Source: JANQRV01 sp964533785 (lineage in GTDB: Bacteria; Bacteroidota; Bacteroidia; Chitinophagales; Saprospiraceae). From it: a DNA stretch of 16,655 nt. Positions 6,874-14,467 of the stretch are shown piece by piece. The position numbers and the translations under genes are program-made. Numbering within the stretch: position 1 is the stretch's first letter; each line of letters opens with the position of its first letter. The stretch spans positions 1 to 16,655 of the forward strand of contig CAZHNG010000129.1 of assembly GCA_964533785.1 (NCBI GenBank). Direction: 5' to 3'. Under the pieces are notes generated by a model, which saw only the letters and a list, made by a program, of their open reading frames with translations, was not told the origin of the DNA and did no database searches.

Positions 6874-9800
6874 ATGAACCGACCTCTATTTCTATTAATC
6901 CCGTTTTTTTCCATCTTGCTCTGTTCATACAATATGCTTTTGTCCCAGGTGCCCTACACGGTTACTTATGCAGTGCAAAGTGGAAATAACGATGCCGAGG
7001 AATCCTTATTGAACGGTAGTATCAATTTAACCAGCTCAGATTTAGAGCTGGTGCAGGAAAATACGGAACAGATCATCGGTATCCGTTTTGATGGTATCCA
7101 AATACCTCAGAGAGCTACCATCAATAGTGCTTACATTCAATTTACGACCGATGAAACAGATGATACGCCGACTTCTCTCAACATTGTTGGCGAATTATCT
7201 TCAAATGCGGCCGCTTTTTCTTCCACTCCATTTGACATATCTTCCAGACCAAAGACCAATGCTTCAGTCGAATGGAATGACATCCCGGCTTGGAATACCG
7301 TTGGAGAAGCAGGGGAAAACCAAAGGACTCCGGATTTAAAAGATATCGTTCAGGAAATTGTCAATCAGGCGGAATGGGCACAGGGAAATGCCCTGGCAAT
7401 GATTATCGATGGCATGGGCAAGAGAACGGCCGTTTCCTTTAACAATGATGCCAATCTTCCGGCTCAGCTGGTCATTAATTTTAATGCCGATGAATTTATT
7501 GTCGAAGCTTTCCCTTTTAACAAAAATGGGCTGTGGAAATACAACGACAGCGGCGAAGATCTCGGTACAGACTGGATTCAGATCGGTTATGACGATTCCG
7601 CCTGGGCTTTTGGTGCAGGAAAATTTGGATACGGCGACCAGAATGAGACGACAACTTTGGATTTTGGCAGTGATCCCGATAATAAAATCATCACCTACTA
7701 TTTTAGAAAAGTTTTTACCGTTGATGAGGCGGAATCGATCGAAGCCCTTTCCCTTGATCTATTACGCGATGATGGAGCCGTTGTTTATTTAAACGGTCAG
7801 GAGATCTTACGAGAGAATATGCCGGAAGGAGTTATTGATTTTAACACCTTAGCCGCCAGTACAGTGAGTGGTGAAGCTGAAAACACTTATTTTAATTTTA
7901 CTCTGGAAAATGGGTTAATTGACGGAGAGAACATTCTGGCAGTAGAAATCCACCAAAGAGAAGCTAATAGCTCCGACTTGGGATTCGACTTATCCCTAGC
8001 AGCCGGCGAACTGCCGGACTTCCCGCTGATTTCCCAGAAAGATTCCTGGAAATACGATACTACCCTTACCGACTTGGGAACCAGTTGGAAAGAACCTGAT
8101 TTTGATGATTCCAACTGGCCGGAAGGAAACGGAAAATTGGGATATGGCGATGCTAATAACGCAACTGTTCTCAGCTTTGGTGACGATCCGGACAACAAAT
8201 TCATCACTTATTATTTCAGAAAGACATTCACGGTAGAAGATCCTTCCCTCATTGGTTTGTTGGAAATGGGGCTATTACGTGATGATGGTGCCATCGTTTA
8301 CATTAATGGTCAGGAAGTAATTAGAGACAATATGCCGGAAGGGGAAGTAGATTTTATGACCCTTTCCAGTTCCACTGTAGATGGTAGTGATGAAAACCGG
8401 TACTTCGAGTTTACCATCGATGCCGGGGTATTACAGCCGGGTGAAAATACGATTGCGGTAGAGATCCATCAACGTGGACCGACGAGTTCGGACATGGGAT
8501 TCGATTTATTTCTCAACGGGGTAGAAGCCGAAAATCCGCTTGTTCAACTCATTCACAATTCGCCTGATCCACAGTTATTATTTGTCGATGTTTACGTAGA
8601 TGCCTTTAGCTTGGGCAATTTTACTAAAATCAACGGCTCGACGCCGGTGCCGTTCCGCTTAGCAACGGGTTATCTTTCAGATTTACCGGCAGGTACACAC
8701 CGCATTGCAATCTCCCCATTTGGGCAGGAAGATTTTGCATGGAGTGCTACGGAAATTACGTTGGAAAACAACAAACGCTACATTGTCATGGCCGAAGGGG
8801 TGCGGGATACCACCCTGTTTAACACCGCAATTAATGGTCGTGAAACCATCGCATTTCAATTTCTTATCAACGAAGTGCCAAGCCCCGAACAAGTCAGTGA
8901 CGGCGAAGCTTACGTGCTGTTTCATCACGCCAGTCCGGATGTTCCCAATATCCGCATTATTGCAGTCGGTGTAGGAGAAGCGACTGCTGATTTTCCGGAG
9001 GGATTACCGTACGGCTTTGATATTATTGGAGGAGGTTTTGATGCTTTCACCTATCCGCGCGTACAGGTGACGGATAATACTTCCGCAATCGTATTTGGCG
9101 ATTATAAAGTTGATTTAATTCCTTTTAGCGGCCAGGTAGTCACGATTTTCACTTCTGGATTCAATTCGACAGAAGGAAATACGGGTATCAATGAGCCCAA
9201 CTTTGGGCTATTCCTGGCGCCGCCCGTCGAAGGTTTTGCTATAGAATTACCTGCACCCGATCCCCCTCTACCCGGAAAAATACAATGGATTAACGGCTCG
9301 CCCGATCCAGAATTGGCGGAAGTGGACGTATATCTCAATGGAGAAAGAGTAGTGAGTAATCTTCCTTTTGGCGAAAGTACCGAGCAGTTAGACATTCCGG
9401 CCGGTACGAACCGGGTGGCCGTTGCCCCTAGTAATGCTATGGAAGTAGATACCGCTTGGAGTGGCCAGGATCTTTTTGTGGATTTCGACCTGAATGTTGC
9501 CATCTTTAGAGATCAGGGGCAAAACTACGTCGCTGTTTTAAACGGGGTACGCAACCCTGACGACTTCCCCGTTATACAGGATACCACTGGATACGGGTTT
9601 AATGTTACGACGGTACTTTCCAGATGTAACCAAGAAGACTTTAATCCCGATGAAGCTGAACTGATCGCCTTTAATGGTATCATCGGCGCCCCACCAGTTG
9701 AGCTTATCCTGGAGGGACAAATTATTCCACTGGTCAATAATCTGGCATTCGGTAATTTCCCCCCAACTTATTTCTCATTACCTGCTAATGATCAATACGT

Positions 9801-10248
9801 ATTGAACCTTTCAGATCAAGAGATGAATAGTGCCCGGGAAACCTCCTTTGACCTGGATTTAAGAGGTGCCGGCGATAAAGTATTTACACTATTGCTCTCC
9901 GGGGAGTATGATTTTACAACGACACTCCCGGAGTTACCACTTTTCGAACTGTACGCTATTGACTGCGAAGGCAATATTAATCAATTACCCGTTTTGGTTG
10001 GGGTCAAAGACTTACAGCAACTTGGTGTTGAGTTTTATCCAAATCCAGTTGCGGATGCATTGACCATTTCTACTCCTGAGTCATTGGATTTAGTAGAGAT
10101 CATTAGTATGGAAGGCAAAGTCATGCAATCGTTAAGAAATATTACCAGTAATTCGGTGATAGATGTAAACGGATTAGCAAAAGGGGTGTACATCTTCAAG
10201 GTAATGAACGATCGACAAGTTTATACTGCCAGGTTCATTAAACAATGA
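6874..10248 (+). CDS. Large T9SS-secreted surface protein with duplicated beta-domain and DUF4397-like repeats
   Basis: A signal peptide (1-25, cut near LLSQ) leads into an all-beta domain (about 27-205; YTVTYAVQSGNNDAEES, then SLNIVGELSS, then DIVQEIVNQAEWAQGNA). It resembles the DNRLRE-like or carbohydrate-binding-like modules of surface enzymes. Residues 215-378 and 386-548 are a tandem duplication, each running from WKY, DLGT-W and G-GYGD through YYFRK-FTV, LLRDDGA-VY-NGQE and NMPEG to AVEIHQR and DLGFDL or DMGFDL. Three DUF4397-like modules begin at about 556 (LVQLIHNSPDPQ), 680 (YVLFHHASPD) and 803 (IQWINGSPDPE), and a weaker fourth at 930. The tail (1050-1124, FYPNP and KGVYIFKV) is a T9SS sorting domain. 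No catalytic residues are seen; an adhesive or scaffold role is inferred. It lies 29 bases after the phosphatase gene, so the two may be used together outside the cell. Confidence 0.85.
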   Translation: MNRPLFLLIPFFSILLCSYNMLLSQVPYTVTYAVQSGNNDAEESLLNGSINLTSSDLELVQENTEQIIGIRFDGIQIPQRATINSAYIQFTTDETDDTPTSLNIVGELSSNAAAFSSTPFDISSRPKTNASVEWNDIPAWNTVGEAGENQRTPDLKDIVQEIVNQAEWAQGNALAMIIDGMGKRTAVSFNNDANLPAQLVINFNADEFIVEAFPFNKNGLWKYNDSGEDLGTDWIQIGYDDSAWAFGAGKFGYGDQNETTTLDFGSDPDNKIITYYFRKVFTVDEAESIEALSLDLLRDDGAVVYLNGQEILRENMPEGVIDFNTLAASTVSGEAENTYFNFTLENGLIDGENILAVEIHQREANSSDLGFDLSLAAGELPDFPLISQKDSWKYDTTLTDLGTSWKEPDFDDSNWPEGNGKLGYGDANNATVLSFGDDPDNKFITYYFRKTFTVEDPSLIGLLEMGLLRDDGAIVYINGQEVIRDNMPEGEVDFMTLSSSTVDGSDENRYFEFTIDAGVLQPGENTIAVEIHQRGPTSSDMGFDLFLNGVEAENPLVQLIHNSPDPQLLFVDVYVDAFSLGNFTKINGSTPVPFRLATGYLSDLPAGTHRIAISPFGQEDFAWSATEITLENNKRYIVMAEGVRDTTLFNTAINGRETIAFQFLINEVPSPEQVSDGEAYVLFHHASPDVPNIRIIAVGVGEATADFPEGLPYGFDIIGGGFDAFTYPRVQVTDNTSAIVFGDYKVDLIPFSGQVVTIFTSGFNSTEGNTGINEPNFGLFLAPPVEGFAIELPAPDPPLPGKIQWINGSPDPELAEVDVYLNGERVVSNLPFGESTEQLDIPAGTNRVAVAPSNAMEVDTAWSGQDLFVDFDLNVAIFRDQGQNYVAVLNGVRNPDDFPVIQDTTGYGFNVTTVLSRCNQEDFNPDEAELIAFNGIIGAPPVELILEGQIIPLVNNLAFGNFPPTYFSLPANDQYVLNLSDQEMNSARETSFDLDLRGAGDKVFTLLLSGEYDFTTTLPELPLFELYAIDCEGNINQLPVLVGVKDLQQLGVEFYPNPVADALTISTPESLDLVEIISMEGKVMQSLRNITSNSVIDVNGLAKGVYIFKVMNDRQVYTARFIKQ

Positions 10249-10254
10249 CCGGCG

Positions 10255-10282
10255 CATAATTTGGGCCTCTCTGCAAATTATG
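10255..10282. repeat. Small inverted repeat after the T9SS gene
   Basis: CATAATTT (10255-10262) and AAATTATG (10275-10282) form an 8-bp stem with a 12-base loop, starting seven bases after the TGA at 10246-10248. No T run follows, so it is a poor intrinsic terminator, but it may protect the 3' end of the message. Confidence 0.5.
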
Positions 10283-10301
10283 TGGCCTGCTCAATTAGGC
10301 T

Positions 10302-10387
10302 AGCCCTGATAATTAAGAGATATTCTCATGCAGAAAAAACATTAAATCATTGGTTTTTACTCAACTTATCTCTTTATTATCAGGGCT
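10302..10387. repeat. Long inverted repeat between convergent genes (possible bidirectional terminator or foldback element)
   Basis: The arms at 10302-10322 and 10367-10387 are 21 bases each and complementary at 20 of 21 positions. The left arm begins AGCCCTGATAA and the right arm ends TTATCAGGGCT. Inside the 44-base loop a second short stem is possible (AAAAAC at 10335-10340 with GTTTTT at 10353-10358). The element fills most of the 159-base gap between the stops of the T9SS gene and batE, so both transcripts would run into it. There is no clear T run on either side. It could be a bidirectional 3'-end structure or a small mobile foldback repeat. Confidence 0.7.
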
Positions 10388-10407
10388 GCCTGCTTATAAT
10401 TTTCCAT

Positions 10408-11217
10408 TCAAATCTCCTCGATCACTTCCTCCGGTACCCATCCCGAATTCCCATTCCCGATCCGGATGCGCACCCACTCCCGAAAACGTTCTTCCACCCT
10501 CACCTTTGTACCCTCGTGCAGCACGAATAATTCCGTTCCCGTGTCGTTCGGAGCACTTACCACACGAGTAGAGGGGCTAAAAACAATAGCTTCTTTGCGA
10601 TTATTGAGCCAGCTTTGTTGTTGCCAGCCGAAAAAGAAAAAGATTAAAGTCAATACCAACAACACTCCGGCAATGGTGAGGAATAATTGCTTCAGCCATT
10701 TAGCCGAAAAAAGTAAAAACGACCCAATGGCAATTAATAAAAGTATAAAGGCCACAATACTAAAAACGCCCCAGGTGTCCGCAGAAAAGCGATTCACAAA
10801 GGACTTATAGCCTGTAATCAATTCAGGGACCGGTACCATATCGATTTTATCTACCGTCCGGGCCTGTGCCAGAGCCAGGTTGTGCTGCAAATCAGGATCG
10901 GCGGGAGCTAAACGCGCCGCCCTTTCGTAATTTAATATGGCTGGACCGATCTGATCCGTTTTAAAGTAGGCGTTCCCGAGGTTGTAATACAATTCAAACG
11001 CTTCTTTTCCCGAAGTCAGCACTTGTTCGTACAAATCAATCGCTGCCTCGTAATTTTCCTGCGCATAAGCCGCTGCTGCCTGTTGTAGCAAATTACCTTC
11101 ACTTTGTGCATAAGAAAACTGCACTACAAAAAGCCCGAAAAAAAGTAAAACAAGGCTCAATCCAGACAAGACAGCCTGACTCTTGAACCAACAATTCTTA
11201 TCAATAATATTCACCAT
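10408..11217 (-). CDS. batE: BatE: TPR protein with two membrane spans and SH3-like tail
   Basis: The chosen start (ATG at 11217) gives 269 residues with a signal peptide or anchor (about 15-37, ending SYAQ). A longer frame from 11277 would place its start inside the candidate promoter. Two TPR units follow: 41-74 (AAYAQENYEAAIDLYEQVL) and 75-108 (ELYYNLGNAYFKTDQIGPAI). Two membrane spans (149-170 and 177-197) and a bacterial SH3-like domain (about 211-269; GTKVRVEERFREWVRIRIG, then GWVPEEVIEEI) complete it. This order matches BatE of the Bacteroides aerotolerance operon, where Bat proteins are thought to form a periplasmic or membrane complex linked to envelope stress and oxygen tolerance; the exact function is unsettled. 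It is separated from batD by more than 600 bases, mostly repeats, and probably has its own promoter. Confidence 0.88.
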   Translation of the reverse strand: MVNIIDKNCWFKSQAVLSGLSLVLLFFGLFVVQFSYAQSEGNLLQQAAAAYAQENYEAAIDLYEQVLTSGKEAFELYYNLGNAYFKTDQIGPAILNYERAARLAPADPDLQHNLALAQARTVDKIDMVPVPELITGYKSFVNRFSADTWGVFSIVAFILLLIAIGSFLLFSAKWLKQLFLTIAGVLLVLTLIFFFFGWQQQSWLNNRKEAIVFSPSTRVVSAPNDTGTELFVLHEGTKVRVEERFREWVRIRIGNGNSGWVPEEVIEEI

Positions 11218-11243
11218 AGCTAATGTACTATTGTCATAACCAA

Positions 11244-11278
11244 CAAAAAAAGTAGTGTTAGACTCTTTTGCAAGCAAA
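11244..11278 (-). promoter_or_regulatory. Candidate promoter for batE
   Basis: On the minus strand TTTG (11278-11275) is followed after 20 bases by TACTTTTTTTG (11254-11244). This fits the Bacteroidetes -33 TTTG / -7 TAnnTTTG pattern except that the last G is displaced by the T run. The start of transcription would fall near 11240, giving a leader of about 23 bases before the ATG at 11217. It would free batE from readthrough across the repeat array. Confidence 0.4.
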
Positions 11279-11385
11279 GGTTATAATGATCAATACCAAA
11301 CAAAAATTTCTCCATGTCCTCCTATGTGCACCGCAAACTAAACATCCATCATCCCTCCCGCAAGAAAGTCCATAATACAGAACCT

Positions 11386-11834
11386 TTATGAACTCGTATG
11401 TCTAAAAAACCATTCAAGAGACGAAGTCTCGAAGAATAAAACACCCTCTATGTCCTCTATGTCCTCTATGTTTCAAAAACTATTCAAGAGACGAAGTCTC
11501 GCAGAATACCCCCTCCATGAACTCCATGCCCTCCATGGTTCAAACCATTCAAAAGACGAAGTCTCGAAGAATAAAACACCCTCTATGCCCTCTATGTCCT
11601 CTATGTTTCAAAAACCATTCAAGAGACGAAGTCTCGCAGAATACCCCCTCCATGAACTCCATGCCCTCCATNNNNNNNNNNNNNNNNNNNNNNNNNNNNN
11701 NNNNNNNNNNNNNNNNNNNNNNNNNNNNNNNNNNNNNNNNNNNNNNNNNNNNNNNNNNNNNNNNNNNNNNNTCTATGCCCTCTATGTCCTCTATGTTTCA
11801 AAAACCATTCAAGAGACGAAGTCTCGAAGAATAC
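11386..11834. repeat. Higher-order tandem repeat array between batD and batE
   Basis: The array is built of half-units that alternate between two types and are 70 and 65 bases long, giving a 135-base full period. Each half-unit has three nonamers of the form CCTCTATGT (type A) or CCTCCATGN (type B), then TTCAAAAACCATTCAA, then a hairpin GAGACGAAGTCTC and AGAATA. Hairpins are at 11418-11430, 11488-11500, 11553-11565 (one base changed), 11623-11635 and 11813-11825. The left end is degenerate from about 11386. The right end abuts the batD stop at 11841-11843. A 100-N gap sits inside, so the true copy number is unknown. Together with 11278-11385, where I see only a stray degenerate copy near 11310-11326, this is a gene-free stretch of about 560 bases. 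Confidence 0.9.
11672..11771. other. Assembly gap (100 N) inside the repeat array
   Basis: Exactly 100 undetermined bases replace part of the array, a size commonly used as a placeholder for a gap of unknown length. The flanks are a type B triple nonamer on the left and a type A triple nonamer on the right, so the missing DNA is almost certainly more of the same repeat. Any reading frame drawn across it is meaningless. Confidence 0.95.
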
Positions 11835-11840
11835 CCCCCC

Positions 11841-13706
11841 TCACCCAAACTCCCCCTCCAGTTTTTCAATAAACGCCGACGCCTCCGAATAAACCTCCGA
11901 CAACTCATTCTCCACTCCGCCCGGCGCAAACTGAGCAAACTCACATTTATCAATAAACCGAATATAGTCATTAACCAATTCGTCATCGACCCGGTGTACA
12001 GCCAGCTCCGACTTTACTTTTTCTTTATTCAATTCTCCTTTAGGAATATTCAGTTTATCCGATAGATACCCCCATTGCGCATTGACGATTTCGTTATAAA
12101 AAGGATCCCTTTGCCCCTGATCGAGTAAAGACTTGGCACGCTTCAATCTCGATTGAGCAATTTTTTTGGCTTTTTTGTGCTTTACGTAAACCAGGTCCGA
12201 GTTGCGTTTCCGGTACCTTTGGAGCCAAAGAAGGCCCATTGAGAACACTCCTAATGGGACAGCGTAAGACAAATAAAAAAGAGCAGAACCAAAAAAGGGA
12301 CGATCCTTTGCCCGCAACGCAAAATCATTGGTCTTGATATATTGAATATCAGACCCTAATAGTTGCACATCTTCCTTTCGCAAGCCCGGATCGACAGTAA
12401 GCAATTGCTCCCCTTCTCCTTTTTCAACATCCACCGAGAACGGGCCCGCGGTGTAAGATTTATACTTTCCCGCCTCCAGGTCAAAAGCAGTAAACTCCAG
12501 CGCAGGAATTTCAAAAGTGCCTTCGTGACGAGGAATTAACAAATACTCATAAGTTTTGCTTCCGGTATAGCCTTTGGCACCCGCGCTGAAATTATTGCTG
12601 ACCTTAGGATCATATACTTCAAAATCAGAGGGAAACCGGGGTTTAGGATCAGACAAAAGCTTCAGATTCCCGGTCCCTGTGTAAGTGATCGTATAGGTTA
12701 AGGGCTCATTGGTCTTTGCCGTTTCAGGTTCTAGTGAAGCCGACAATTTTATATCGCCGACTGCTCCCGAAAACCCAGCCGGAGCATTGCCTGGTAAAGG
12801 GTTGACGGTTAGCGTAACCGGAGCGGAAGCCAATGTTTTTTCTACGGTTTCAGTAGAGCCAAAAAACTGGTCCAACAAACTTCTGGAACGACGATTTTGT
12901 ACCCGTACTTGCACCAATGCAGTAATCTCTGCCGGATCAATGGTCAGCGTCCCCGTACGTTCCGGGATCAATACGTGTTGTTGTATAGTAGCTGCATTAT
13001 AGACCTGCCCATTGACATTCTCCCGCTGAAAGGAAATGTTTTGTGCTTCACGCAGGGTTTCGCTCCAAAAACCGTTATAGGAAGGTGCTTTAAAACCACC
13101 TAGATTGGCCAGGCTTATCCTGGTGTATAACTTTAACGTAGCGACTACCGGCTCTCCCTGCCTCACCTCTTTTTTAGATACCCGTAATCGCAGAAATAGA
13201 TCTTCTTTTGAAATTTCCAGGTCCTGAGTCGGAGTATTAGGTGTAGCCCTTGAATTAGGACTGTTCGGCGTTTGGGAAGGATTTTGACCGGCAACTACTT
13301 CAATTGCAACGGGGTTGGATTCATAGGTTTCATTCTCTACGGTAATACTACCCGGCGAAATAGTAAATTGCCCTTCTTTTTGAGCCTGAAGGACATAACT
13401 GTAAGATACCTGGAAAGATTGTTCCATTTTGCCATTAATGATCTGCACACTGGAACTGGTAGACCTATTCGGCCCCGAAAGCACGCGAAAATCATTCAAT
13501 GAACCAGGTACCAAATCAGATCCCTGCGCATTAACCGTATAAACGAGCCGAAATCGTTCCCCTACGCTTACAACCTTGGGCGCCGCCGCCTGGAAACTCA
13601 CTTCCTGCGCAAGACCTAATTTTGGCAACCCCACTACTAATACAATGGTGAGGCAACGCAATATAATGGCCGGTGTATTTCTTTGTTTCATTGACTTCGA
13701 ATACAT
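11841..13706 (-). CDS. batD: BatD: large periplasmic beta-domain protein with membrane anchor
   Basis: The 621-residue protein has a signal peptide (about 7-34, ending GLAQ) and opens with VSFQAAAPKVVSVGERFRLVYTVN, the characteristic start of BatD (aerotolerance protein, DUF7507/BatD-type). Three or so immunoglobulin-like segments follow (about 36-138, 165-302 and 315-430), each with a G(E/Q)-x-(F/P)-x-(L/V) type entry strand. A Pro/Asn/Thr-rich linker lies at 141-161. A single membrane span sits at about 476-496, followed by a basic cytoplasmic segment (498-530) and a helical tail ending KLEGEFG. It follows batC by 11 bases and is probably co-transcribed with it. M6 (13691) is an equally good start. 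BatD is thought to act with BatA and BatB at the envelope; a biochemical activity is not known. The stop is immediately followed by the repeat array. Confidence 0.92.
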   Translation of the reverse strand: MYSKSMKQRNTPAIILRCLTIVLVVGLPKLGLAQEVSFQAAAPKVVSVGERFRLVYTVNAQGSDLVPGSLNDFRVLSGPNRSTSSSVQIINGKMEQSFQVSYSYVLQAQKEGQFTISPGSITVENETYESNPVAIEVVAGQNPSQTPNSPNSRATPNTPTQDLEISKEDLFLRLRVSKKEVRQGEPVVATLKLYTRISLANLGGFKAPSYNGFWSETLREAQNISFQRENVNGQVYNAATIQQHVLIPERTGTLTIDPAEITALVQVRVQNRRSRSLLDQFFGSTETVEKTLASAPVTLTVNPLPGNAPAGFSGAVGDIKLSASLEPETAKTNEPLTYTITYTGTGNLKLLSDPKPRFPSDFEVYDPKVSNNFSAGAKGYTGSKTYEYLLIPRHEGTFEIPALEFTAFDLEAGKYKSYTAGPFSVDVEKGEGEQLLTVDPGLRKEDVQLLGSDIQYIKTNDFALRAKDRPFFGSALFYLSYAVPLGVFSMGLLWLQRYRKRNSDLVYVKHKKAKKIAQSRLKRAKSLLDQGQRDPFYNEIVNAQWGYLSDKLNIPKGELNKEKVKSELAVHRVDDELVNDYIRFIDKCEFAQFAPGGVENELSEVYSEASAFIEKLEGEFG

Positions 13707-13717
13707 TTTATGGTTGA

Positions 13718-14452
13718 TTACCAGTCTTTTAAAATTTTCACCCGTTGTCCTTTACCTTTCTTTTTTTGTTTATCGTGCAGTTTTTGTTCGTCCATCTGCA
13801 AAGCTTGTAAGATCCGCTCTGCTTCTTGACGGGAAAGCTGATCCTTAGGGCGTTCTCCCTGGTTTTGTTGTCCTTGTTCATTTTGTTGTTGCTGATTTTG
13901 TGGACTTTGATCTTGTTGCTCCTGCTGCTCCTGTTGTTGTTGATCTTGTTGCTCCTGATCCTGTTGATTTTCCTGATTTTGGTCGTTTTGCTGATTCTGG
14001 TCGTTTTGTTGGTTTTGTTGTTGTTCCTGAAGTTTTTTCATGGCGTAGACCAGGTTGTAACGGGTATCCGGATCGTTTGGATTATTCCTTAAAGCTTCGC
14101 GGTAGGCGGTTACAGCTTCCTGATATTTTTGCTGTTCCAGGTGAGTATTTCCTAAATTGTGGTAAACTTTTGCCAATTGCTCCTTATCCAAGTTGGGTTG
14201 TCGTAACAGATCAAATTGACCGGCGGCCGACTCATATTCTCCTTGTTGGTACAAAGCATTGCCCAGATTAAAATTCGCTTCGTAAGAATAGGCATTCTCT
14301 TCTACCCCTTGCCGGTAAGATGATGCTGCCGCTTCGAAATTCCCTTTTTCGTAGGCGTTATTTCCTTTACGAACGTACTTTCCTTCATTTTGAGCAGAAA
14401 GTATGAAACAACTACAGAATAAAAGAAACGTAAAATATAATTTATTCATCAT
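13718..14452 (-). CDS. batC: BatC: TPR protein with long glutamine-rich linker
   Basis: A signal peptide (about 1-20, ending ILSA-QN) is followed by three TPR-like units: 24-56 (KGNNAYEKGNFEAAASSYRQG), 57-89 (EANFNLGNALYQQGEYESAAG) and 96-128 (VYHNLGNTHLEQQKYQEAV). Residues 142-199 are almost pure Gln with Asn, Asp and Glu, a flexible low-complexity linker. A conserved-looking C-terminal helix (LSRQEAERILQALQMDEQKL, 206-225) and a Lys-rich end complete it. This plan fits BatC, the periplasmic TPR partner in the bat operon. The start can be M1 or M2. The gene lies between batB and batD in the same orientation. The 265-base gap to batB is unusually wide and filled by a foldback element, so transcription from batB may be attenuated or batC may have another promoter. 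Confidence 0.9.
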   Translation of the reverse strand: MMNKLYFTFLLFCSCFILSAQNEGKYVRKGNNAYEKGNFEAAASSYRQGVEENAYSYEANFNLGNALYQQGEYESAAGQFDLLRQPNLDKEQLAKVYHNLGNTHLEQQKYQEAVTAYREALRNNPNDPDTRYNLVYAMKKLQEQQQNQQNDQNQQNDQNQENQQDQEQQDQQQQEQQEQQDQSPQNQQQQNEQGQQNQGERPKDQLSRQEAERILQALQMDEQKLHDKQKKKGKGQRVKILKDW

Positions 14453-14467
14453 TCACTTATTTAAGAT

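Noticed and set aside
9102..9737. Minus-strand frames opposite the large T9SS gene
   Set aside because: Low-complexity shadow translations without domains; the plus-strand frame has signal peptide, repeats and sorting domain.
11218..11277. Earlier start for batE
   Set aside because: The extra 20 residues precede the signal peptide and the start would lie inside the candidate promoter's -33 element.
11386..11834. CRISPR array
   Set aside because: The sequences between the hairpin-containing words are themselves repeated (triple nonamers), not unique spacers; half-unit length alternates 70/65; no cas genes are in the window.
11450..12065. Open reading frames running through the repeat array and the N gap on both strands
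   Set aside because: They arise because the 135-base period is a multiple of three and lacks stops in some frames; they cross undetermined bases and overlap batD's end.
13826..14092. Leucine-rich small membrane protein on the plus strand
   Set aside because: It is the complement of the Gln-rich tract of batC; CAA/CAG codons read backwards give Leu codons.
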